From: Gammaproteobacteria bacterium
GTDB taxonomy: Bacteria > Pseudomonadota > Gammaproteobacteria > Chromatiales > Sedimenticolaceae
Length of the DNA: 12,595 nucleotides
Assembly (NCBI GenBank): GCA_020445165.1
Contig: JAGRHE010000073.1
Location: 1-12,595, forward strand
Direction: 5' to 3'
Of this stretch, positions 1 through 8,900 are shown piece by piece. How positions within the stretch are numbered: position 1 is the first letter of the stretch; each line of letters opens with the position of its first letter. The notes under the pieces are model-generated. The model saw nothing but the letters and a program-made list of their open reading frames with translations. It was not told the origin of the DNA and did no database searches. The position numbers and the translations under genes are program-made.

Positions 1-2031
1 ACCGGCAATGTCTGGACGTTCAATCTGAATAATGGCCACGCTGCGGTGCAGGCACTCGATGCTGGCGAAACCCTGACGGACACCTTTACCTTCACCGCCT
101 CGGATGGCAGCACGCAACTTGTAACCGTGACCATCAACGGTGCCGAGGATGCCCCGGTGCAGGGTGGCGTAACCGGCGTTATTGTCAGCGAAGACGGCAC
201 CCTGTCGGCGAGCGGCACGCTGACGATCACCGATGCCGACAGCAGCGACAACCCGGTCAATTATCCCGATGTCGCTGCAACGGCGGGCGACAACGGATAC
301 GGTACATTCGAGATCACCGGCAACGTCTGGACGTTCAATCTGAACAACACCCACCCCGCGGTACAGGCGCTGGATGTTGGAGAGAGCCTGACCGATACGT
401 ACACCTTCACAGCCAGCGACGGCAGCACGCAGCAGGTCACTATCACGATCAACGGTGCCGAGGATGCCCCGACCGTCGACAATCCGATCGCCAGCCAGTC
501 CGCGACCGAGGACTCGGCATTCAACTTCACATTTGCCGCGAATGCCTTTGGCGATGTCGACACGTCGGATACACTGATCTACACGGCGACGCTGTCCGAT
601 GACAGTCCACTGCCGGCGTGGCTCAGTTTCGATGCCGGAACGCGTACGTTCAGCGGCACGCCGACGAATGCCGATGTCGGCACGATCAGCGTCAAGGTCA
701 CGGCCGACGATGGATCGAGCACGGTGTTCGATACGTTTGACATCGTTGTTGCCAATACCAACGATGCGCCGACGATCGGTGGCGTTGATACGGGCGCGGT
801 TACCGAGGATGCCGATCCGGACCTCGATACCTTGCTGGAGGCGAGTGGCACACTGACGATCAGCGATCCGGACGTGGGTGAGTCCAGCTTCCAGGCAGCC
901 ACCATCGTCGGAAGCTACGGTAGCCTGACCATCGATACGGCGGGCAACTGGAGCTATGCCGCTGACAATACCCAGGCCGCGATCCAGCAGCTGGATGCCG
1001 GCGAGATCCTGAGCGACATGCTGGCGGTGACCACCGCTGACGGCAGCACGCATAACGTCACGATCACGATCAACGGCGCCGAGGATGCGCCTGTGATCAC
1101 CGGAACGACGACCGGCACGGTCGCCGAAGACGGCAACAATACCGCCAACGGAACGCTGAGCATCAGCGATACCGACACGTCCGACAATCCGATCAGCTTC
1201 CCGGACGAGGCGAGCACCCTCGGTGACAACGGCTACGGCGACTTCGCACTGACGGGTGGCAGCTGGACCTATACGCTCAACAACGGCCACGCGGCCGTGC
1301 AGGCGCTCGATGCCGGTGAATCACTGACCGATACACACACCTTCACGGCATCCGACGGTTCGACCCAGGTCGTCACAGTCACGATCAACGGCGCCGAGGA
1401 CGCCCCGGTCATCACCGGAACGACGACCGGCACGGTCGCCGAAGACGGTGTCACCAGCGCCGGTGGTATCCTGTCGATCACCGATATCGATGCCAGCGAC
1501 AACCCGGTCCAGTTCAACGACCAGGCGACGACGGCCGGCGACAACGGTTTTGGCCAGTTCATCATGAGCGGTGGCGCCTGGACCTATTCGCTGAACAACA
1601 GCCATGCCGCGGTACAGGCACTGGATGCCGGTGAAAGCCTGACCGACACCCATACCTTCAGTGCCAGCGACGGCAGCACGCGGACCGTGACCCTAATCAT
1701 CAACGGCGCCGAAGACGCCCCGGTGGTCAGCGGCACCACCACGGCGACCATCGTCACCGATGGCAGCAACCTGGTGGCGGGCAATCTCGCGATCAGCGAT
1801 GTTGATGCCAGCGACAATCCGGTCGGCTTTCCCGACCAGGCCTCGACGCCCGGTGACAATGGCTACGGTACGTTCGCACTCAATGCCGGTACCTGGACCT
1901 ACACCCTGAACAGCGCCCACAGCGCGGTCCAGGCACTGGCCGCCGGTGCCACGCTTGCTGACACGCATACCTTTGTTGCCAGTGACGGTACGCCACAACA
2001 GGTAAGCATCACGATTGCCGGCGCGACGGTG
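1..2031 (+). repeat. VCBS repeat array of the first giant gene
   Basis: Units are delimited by the GAEDAP boundary: partial 1-156, then 157-471 (315 bp), 772-1092 (321 bp), 1093-1407, 1408-1722 (315 bp each) and a divergent last unit 1723-2031. The 300-bp CADG-like module at 472-771 interrupts the array. The unit at 772 belongs to a distinct subtype (TIGGVDTGAVTED start, YAADNTQAAIQQLD core). The unit at 1408 has a QFNDQ variant where neighbours have SFPDEAS. The last unit has VSGTT...TIVTDGSN and ends in SITIAGA instead of GAEDAP. Confidence 0.9.
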
Positions 2032-2751
2032 CCCGTGGTCATCGAACCGCCAACACCTGAACCGCCACCTCCACCATCGCCGGAGCCGGAGCCGGAGCCG
2101 GAGCCCGAGCCCGAACCTGAGCCGGAACCACAGCCGGAGCCGGAACCCGAAGTGCCCGAGGAGAATGAGCCCGAAGACGGGCCGCAAGGTCCGGGTCCGC
2201 AGATCGGTGAGCTGCGTCCGGTCGAGCCCGGTGAGCTGCTGCTCAGCGTGATCAATGACCTGCGTGCCGGCGATCCACGTGAGACCACCATCCACAGTTC
2301 GATGGAAAAGCCGGGCCCCGAGTCGGCGCAGACCTTCCTGCAGGAACTGAAATCGTTCTGGCAGACGCAGGAGCCACCCGGCTTCGCCGATCTGCAGGAT
2401 TTCCGCTCGAACGACCGTTTCTGGAACGACATCGATCGTATGAGCAAGGACATGAACCAGGCCGCCGAAGAGCAGCAGGCGCGCCAGCAGCTGAATGCCG
2501 AGGCCGCCGCCGGCATCGGCATCAGCCTGACCGCGGGCTTCGTCAGCTGGGCCCTGCGTGCAGGGTCGATGGCGGCGAGCCTGCTCGCCGCGATGCCGAC
2601 CTGGCGTCACTTCGACCCCTTGCCGATCCTGGGGGGCGATGATGAGAAGTCGCGCAAGTCGGTCGCACGTGATGATGGCGAACGCGATGAGTCCGACGAT
2701 GATAACGACGCTGCGACCGATGCCCGCGTCGAGGACATGTTCGATCGCTAG
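1..2751 (+). CDS. Giant VCBS-repeat surface/adhesin-like protein, 3' part (5' end outside window)
   Basis: Reading frame 1 is open from the first base to the TAG stop, giving 916 visible codons. It enters inside a VCBS repeat, so the true start lies upstream and any start codon in the window is only internal. Order seen: end of a VCBS repeat (1-156), a full VCBS repeat (157-471), a CADG-like module (472-771), four more VCBS repeats (772-2031), a Pro-Glu linker and a C-terminal module. Each repeat ends in GAEDAP or a variant and has a core like TWTYTLNN.HAAVQALDAGESLTDTHTF. No cysteine is visible. VCBS repeats are known from very large secreted adhesion or biofilm proteins, so a surface role is likely; ligand and export route are unknown. 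The 3' half closely matches the gene at 2906-12031, making the two tandem paralogues. By that comparison the missing 5' end probably carries a LEPR-XLL motif (inference). Confidence 0.93.
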   Translation, partial: TGNVWTFNLNNGHAAVQALDAGETLTDTFTFTASDGSTQLVTVTINGAEDAPVQGGVTGVIVSEDGTLSASGTLTITDADSSDNPVNYPDVAATAGDNGYGTFEITGNVWTFNLNNTHPAVQALDVGESLTDTYTFTASDGSTQQVTITINGAEDAPTVDNPIASQSATEDSAFNFTFAANAFGDVDTSDTLIYTATLSDDSPLPAWLSFDAGTRTFSGTPTNADVGTISVKVTADDGSSTVFDTFDIVVANTNDAPTIGGVDTGAVTEDADPDLDTLLEASGTLTISDPDVGESSFQAATIVGSYGSLTIDTAGNWSYAADNTQAAIQQLDAGEILSDMLAVTTADGSTHNVTITINGAEDAPVITGTTTGTVAEDGNNTANGTLSISDTDTSDNPISFPDEASTLGDNGYGDFALTGGSWTYTLNNGHAAVQALDAGESLTDTHTFTASDGSTQVVTVTINGAEDAPVITGTTTGTVAEDGVTSAGGILSITDIDASDNPVQFNDQATTAGDNGFGQFIMSGGAWTYSLNNSHAAVQALDAGESLTDTHTFSASDGSTRTVTLIINGAEDAPVVSGTTTATIVTDGSNLVAGNLAISDVDASDNPVGFPDQASTPGDNGYGTFALNAGTWTYTLNSAHSAVQALAAGATLADTHTFVASDGTPQQVSITIAGATVPVVIEPPTPEPPPPPSPEPEPEPEPEPEPEPEPQPEPEPEVPEENEPEDGPQGPGPQIGELRPVEPGELLLSVINDLRAGDPRETTIHSSMEKPGPESAQTFLQELKSFWQTQEPPGFADLQDFRSNDRFWNDIDRMSKDMNQAAEEQQARQQLNAEAAAGIGISLTAGFVSWALRAGSMAASLLAAMPTWRHFDPLPILGGDDEKSRKSVARDDGERDESDDDNDAATDARVEDMFDR
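472..771 (+). other. CADG/He_PIG-like Ig-fold module within the VCBS array
   Basis: These 100 residues differ from the 105-residue VCBS units around them. They contain LPAWLSFDAGTRTFSGTP followed by an ISVKVTADDGSS strand and end in VVANTNDAP. This is the typical pattern of dystroglycan-type cadherin-like (CADG/He_PIG) domains, which are Ig-fold modules often carrying calcium sites. A counterpart of identical length sits at 8810-9109, in the same order relative to its VCBS neighbours. Confidence 0.8.
2080..2151 (+). repeat. Pro-Glu hexanucleotide repeat linker
   Basis: A run of imperfect six-base units of the CCGGAG/CCCGAG type encodes alternating Pro-Glu, with one Gln replacing a Glu. It follows a proline-rich stretch starting near 2044. 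It probably forms a stiff extended spacer between the repeat domains and the C-terminal module. Because units are six bases long, slippage would change linker length without shifting the frame. Confidence 0.85.
2203..2748 (+). other. Conserved C-terminal module with membrane-like segment and acidic tail
   Basis: After the linker come about 100 mostly polar residues (LLLSVINDLRAGDPRET, FWQTQEPPGF, FRSNDRFWND) and a Gln/Ala-rich helix. A Gly/Ala-rich hydrophobic stretch of about 32 residues follows (about 2503-2598), including AGFVSWALRAGSMAASLLAA with one central Arg. Then comes TWRHFDPLPIL and an Asp/Glu-rich tail ending DARVEDMFDR. I recall similar W..LR.G..ASLL plus FDPLP.L endings in other LEPR-XLL proteins, but cannot verify this here. 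It could be a membrane anchor, a recognition signal for export or processing, or a helical hairpin. It is not a PEP-CTERM or LPXTG signal. Confidence 0.65.
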
Positions 2752-2905
2752 TGGGTCCCGCTGTCTGGAATCCTTTAGGTCCCCAATTTCCCCAAATTCA
2801 TCAATAAGCCGCCAGTGACGCCGCTAAACCGAGTTGGAGAAGTACGCATGCGCAGGGTACGGCTGCGCGCTTTCCGAGAACCCGGTTCCTGGACTTGGTT
2901 AGGCT
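2752..2905 (+). other. Intergenic gap between the two giant genes
   Basis: The 154 bp hold no rho-independent terminator and no convincing -35/-10 pair. A short inverted repeat GCGCAG/CTGCGC (2850-2855 and 2863-2868, 7-nt loop) lacks a following T run. A GGAGA Shine-Dalgarno-like site at 2836-2840 stands 7 nt before an ATG at 2848. That ATG is in frame 1 and runs to a stop at 3099, while the giant gene is in frame 2. Co-transcription of the two genes is possible but not shown. Confidence 0.6.
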
Positions 2906-5900
2906 TTGAAACGACGCAATCGAAAACGCAGATCCCTGTCTTCGGCACCGATCATCGAGGCGCTGGAGCCGCGCATTCTGTTGTCGGCCGATCTGCCGGG
3001 TATCGACAACCTGTTGCCGTCTGTCGACGATCCTGCCGATGTCGACGTCGATCAAGTTCTGACCGGCGCCCGCCAGACCTTCGACCAGCAGCGCAGTGAT
3101 GCCGACTGGGTCCTGAGCGAGGACGAGTTCGCCGTCCTGACATCGGCGGGCGAGGGCAGCATCACGCGGCACGAGCTGGTCATCATCGCGCCCGATGTCC
3201 CGAACCATGAACAACTGCTGGCCGATCTGCAGCGCAATGCAACGAACGATACACGGATCGATGTCGTCGTACTCGACCCGGAAAGCGACAGCATTGCGCA
3301 ATTGACACAGATACTTTCACGATACAGTGATCTTGATGCCATCCATCTGATCAGCCACGGTAGTGACGGCGCGATCCACCTCGGTTACGACACGCTTGAC
3401 CTTGTCGTAGTGCAGCAACAGGCCAATACAATCGGTACCTGGGGCGATGCGCTCGGTGCCGATGGCGACCTGCTGATCTACGGTTGTGACCTTGCCGCAA
3501 CACAGACCGGTGAGGCACTGGTCAATACCTTGGCGCAGCTCACAGGAGCTGATGTCGCCGCGTCGGACGACCGCACCGGACACGATAGCCAGGGTGGCGA
3601 CTGGGACCTCGAGTACACCACTGGAGATATAGAGACGAACGACGCGTTCAGCGACCGCCTGCAGGCCGACTATGACGACGTGCTGGCAATCTACACCGTC
3701 ACCAATACGAACGACTCGGGTGCCGGCTCACTGCGCCAGGCGATCCTGGATGCGAATGCCAACACCGGAACCGACACGATTGATTTCAGCATCACCGGGA
3801 CCGGTATCCACACAATCAACTTGACGTCCACACTGCCCACGATCACCCAAACGGTCACGATCAACGGCAGCAGCGACGACAGTTTCGCGGCCAACGGCAG
3901 TGAGCCGGCGATCATACTGAATGGCAGTTCTACAGGTGTGAGTGCCAATGGTCTGGTTTTTGATGCCGGCAGCGATGGCAGTACCCTGCGCGGTCTCGCG
4001 ATCGTCAACTTCGACGGCGTCGGTGTCGTGTTGACAAACTCGGGTGGCCACACCGTAGCAGGCAACTATATCGGTACCGATGGCAGCAGCGATCTCGGCA
4101 ACAACTCCTGGGGCCTCGAAGTCACCAACTCAGCCAACAACATCATCGGGGGCTCCACGGCGGCCGATCGCAACGTGATCTCCGGCAACGGTGTCGGCGG
4201 CCTCACGTTGTACGGAAGCTCGACCACCGGTAACACCGTGATCGGCAACTACCTGGGCACCAATGCCGCTGGTACCGCCGCGATCGGCAACGCCACGGAC
4301 GGTATCGCGATCAGTGGCGGCGCCCATGCCAACACCATTGGCGGCAGCGGCGCCGGCGAGGGCAATGTGCTGTCCGGCAATACCAATGACGGCATCGAAC
4401 TAAGCGGTGCGGGCATCAACAATGTCGTCACCGGCAACCACATCGGCACCACAGCCGATGGCAACACCGACCTGGGTAACGGCCGTCACGGCCTCGTAAT
4501 CTACAACGGGGTACAGGGTACACAGGTCAGCGGCAACGTAATCTCCGGCAACGGCCAGTATGGTGTCGTCATCGATGGCGCCGGCGGCTCCAGCACCACC
4601 AACAACACGTTCACCGGTAACCTCATCGGTACCAATGCGACAGGCAACGGTGCCATCGCCAACGATTCAGGCGGCATTTACCTGTTCAACGGTGCCAATG
4701 GCAACCTCATAGGTGGTGCCAGCCCCGGCGATGGGAACTTGGTTGCATTTAACAGCGGTCGTGGTATCGATCTGGCCTCGGGCGCGGGCAGCGGCAACCA
4801 GTTGCTCGGCAATACTGTCACGCAGAACGTTGCTTCCGGCGTCTACAGCTACGCCAGTGGCACCGACATCATCGGCAACGTCATCTACGACAACAGCACC
4901 GGCTTCAACTACGATGAACTGGTTCTCGGAAGCAATCAGACCGTGTACCACAACACGATCCACGGGGCGCAGGACGATGGTATATCAGTCGAGGGATCCA
5001 ATGCCGTCATCCATAACAATATCATCACCGGAAGTGCTGGCTATGGAATCCGTATTGCCGGTGGATCAATTTCGACTGAATCGCACAATCTGATTACCGA
5101 CGCACTCACCGGCCCCGGTAACCTCGGCGGCCGGGCCAACTTCCTGCTCGATGCCAGTAACCTGAATGCCGACCCGCTGTATCTGAATGTCGCCGGCGCT
5201 GATTTCCGCCTGACCCCGTTTACGAGCCCCGCGATCGATGCCGGTGCCGACCTCGGCGCCCCACAGCCGGATGTCAATGGAGCGAATGCGGGCCTGTATG
5301 ACGGAGTGGCGCCGGACATGGGTACCTTTGAGTTCTGGGTACCGTTCAACATGCTCAACGTTGCACCTTCACTCGCGGGTGCCAACAACCTCACGACCAT
5401 CGATAAAAACGATTTTACCAACAGCGGAACGCTGGTCTCCGACCTGATCTCGGGTCACGTCAGCGACCCCGACACCGACCCCATCGCAGTCTACGGCATC
5501 GCGGTGATCGCAGTCGACAACAGCAACGGCACCTGGGAATACACCACCGATGGTGGCAGCACCTGGACCGCATTCGGCGCGGTCGATGCTTCTACCGCGC
5601 GCCTGCTGGCGGCCGATGCAAATACCGCCGTGCGATTCGTGCCCGATCCGAACTGGACCGGTACTGTCGTCAACGGCGTCACCTTCCATGCCTGGGACCA
5701 GACCAGCGGCACGGCCGGCGGTACCGCTGACCTGACATCGACAGAAACAATCAGGGATTCGTTCGGCAGTGCTAGCTATAGCAACAATGACGGTACGGCC
5801 AACTGGACGGGGGCGTGGACTGAACTCGACGATGATGGGTCTGCGGCAAGCGGCAATGTCCGCATTGAGAATGCGAAGTTGCATATCGACAACCTCGATG

Positions 5901-8900
5901 GTGGTGCCTTCGATGGTGCAACACGCTCGTTTGATCTGACGGGTGTAAGCACGTCTGTCTTAAGCATGGATTACGACGGCATACGCGAAGGTACAGTCGG
6001 CGGCGACAGGTTTACGGTAGAAATCTCGAACGACGGCGGTTCCACCTGGACGCTACTGGCAGAAATCACCGCACCGGGAGCGACCACCGCTAACTCGCCA
6101 TTCAGCGGAAGCCTTTCCTACAACCTGCAAGAGTTTGTCGGTTTAACCGGCAACATGGTGGTGCGCCTGGCTATTTCCGCTGGCTTCGGCGGTACGGACC
6201 AACACGTCAATTTCGACAATGTCCAGATCGCGTATCCGATTGATGCCGGAACGGGTGGCAATACGGCATTCAGCGCCGCTGCGGCCAGCAGCAGCCTCGA
6301 CGTTGTCTCAAGACCTGTCGCCAATGACGACAGCTACACTCTGGATGAAGACGGCAGCCTGGTTACCGTTGCCAGCGACTGGTGGAACAGTGCCTGGACC
6401 GACCGCCAGACCCTGACTTTCGACAACAGCGCGCAGACTGAAACCCTGACCGACTTTCCGGTACTGATCAAACTCGATGCCACACGCATCGACTACAGCA
6501 AAACCCAGAACAGTGGCGAAGATCTGCGTTTTGTCGACGCCGATGGCAACCTGCTGGCTCACGAAATTGAGCGCTGGGATGAAGGCGGGACGTCTTATTT
6601 GTGGGTCAAGGTGCCGCAGATCGACGCAGCTTCCGCGACCGTAAGCATCGACATGTACTACGGCAATGCAACGACGCCAGACGGGCAGAGCGCTACTGGC
6701 GTCTGGAGCAGTAACTACGCCATGGTGCATCACCTGGAGGAATCCTCCGGCTCCGTGACCGATTCGACCGTCAACGCCAATGATGCCATCAACAGTGGTG
6801 CAACGCTGAACGCAGAGGGCGTGTTGGGCGGAGGCGATGACTTCAACGGCAGCAGCAGTTTGCTTGAGGTCGCCGATGCGGACAGTCTCGATATCATGGG
6901 TGGGTTCACCGCCTCGGCCTGGATCAATTTGGATGCGCTGGCCGGTTACCAGCCGATCGTGGTCAAGGGCGATAGCTCGACCAACATGAACTTCTATTTT
7001 GCAACCAACAGTGCTGGCAATGGCCTGCTGTTCGAATACACCAGCGGCGGGCTACGTGCCTTTGATACCGGCGATTTGGGTCTCGCCGTCAATACCGACT
7101 ACCACGTCGCGGTCACCTTTGACGACGCCAGCAACACGGTCAGGATGTATCTCGACGGCGTCGAGGTCTACAGCAATACCTCAGCGACCGCTTCCATGGT
7201 GACGAACAGCGGTCACCTGACTATCGGCACCGGCCCCTATGTTGGGGAATATTTTGATGGCACGCTGGACGAGGTGCGCATTCAGGATGTCGCCCGTTCG
7301 GCCGACTGGATTGCAGCCCAATATGTTTCGATGACCGACGGCTTCGTGACATTTGGTGCGGCTGAAACCGCGCCGGACAACGCCGGTGTTCTGACCAATG
7401 ATCTTGACTCCGAGAGCGATCCACTGACGGCGATCCTGGTCAGCGGTCCAGCCAATGCCGCGTCATTTTCGCTGAATTCCGATGGCTCTTTCAGCTATAC
7501 GCCCACCAGCGATTTTTCGGGCACGGACAGTTTTACCTACAAGGTGAGTGATGGCGTCAATGAATCAGCGATTGCCACGGTCACCCTGACCGTTAACGCC
7601 GTCGCCGACATCGTCGACGACAGCCTGACGACGAACGAGGACACACCAATCAGCGCGAACGTGCTGACCGGCACGAGCGGCGCCAGCGCGGACAACTTCG
7701 AGGGTGCGCCGACGCTGACCTCGGTGACCCAGGGCAGCAATGGCGCGGTCACCTTCGACGGTGCGGGCAATGTCACCTACACGCCGAATGCCAACTTCCA
7801 CGGTACCGACAGCTTCACCTATACGATCAGCTCGGGCGGTGTGACGGAAACGGGCACCGTCACGGTCACGGTCAATCCGGTAACGGACTTGGTGGCCCAG
7901 AACGACAGCTTCACGTTCAACGAAGACACGACGCTGAACGATACGGTCGCCGGAAACGACAGCACCACCTCGGGCGGTACGCTGAGCTATGCGCTGGCGA
8001 CGGGTGTGGCGAACGGCAGCCTGACGTTCAACAGCGACGGCAGCTTCAGTTACACGCCAAATGCCAACTACAACGGTTCAGACAGCTTCACCTACACAGT
8101 CACCGACGCCGACAGTGGCGAGAGCGATACGCGTACGGTCAGCCTGACCATCGCGCCGGTCGATGACGTTCCGCTCATCGGCGGTGACAGTGCTGGCAGT
8201 GTGATTGAGGATGTAGACGGTGATTCTGACGGATTGCTGGAGGCAACGGGTTCTCTTACGATCAGCGACCCGGATGCGGGTGAGTCGTCGTTCCAGCCGA
8301 CCACACTTGCGGGCACATACGGCAGTCTGGAGATCGACTCGGCGGGTAACTGGACCTACGCGGCCGACAATACGCAGGCGGCGATCCAGCAACTGGATGT
8401 GGGTGAAAGCGTTGATGACGTGCTGACGGTGACTACCGCTGACGGCACCATGCATGATGTCACGATCACCATAAACGGTGCCGAAGACTCACCGGTGATC
8501 ACCGGTACCGCGACCGGCACGGTGGCCGAGGACGGTACCAACACCGCCAACGGTGCGCTGACCATTACCGATGGCGACACGTCAGACAACCCGGTCAGCT
8601 TTCCGGACGAGACGAGTACGCTCGGCGACAATGGTTACGGCAACTTTGCACTGAGTGGCGGCACCTGGAACTACACGTTGAACAATGCGCATGCGGCAAT
8701 CCAGGCGCTGGATACCGGTGAATCGCTGACTGACACACACATTTTTACGGCTTCCGACGGTTCGACGCAGGTCGTGACGATCACGATCAACGGCGCCGAG
8801 GATGCGCCGACGCTGAACAACGCCATCGTCGACCAGTCCGCGACCGAGAATGCCGCCTTCAGCTTCACCTTTGCGGCGAACACGTTTGCTGACGTCGATA

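Noticed and set aside
2080..2151. PEP-CTERM sorting signal, suggested by the Pro-Glu-Pro run
   Set aside because: A PEP-CTERM signal has one PEP motif directly before a terminal helix and basic end. Here the run is a long linker about 120 residues before the hydrophobic segment, and the tail is acidic.
2848..3099. Separate short gene starting at the ATG at 2848
   Set aside because: Beyond the start site it overlaps the conserved LEPR-XLL coding region in another frame, and its product shows no recognisable domain. It is kept only as a finding about the start of the giant gene.
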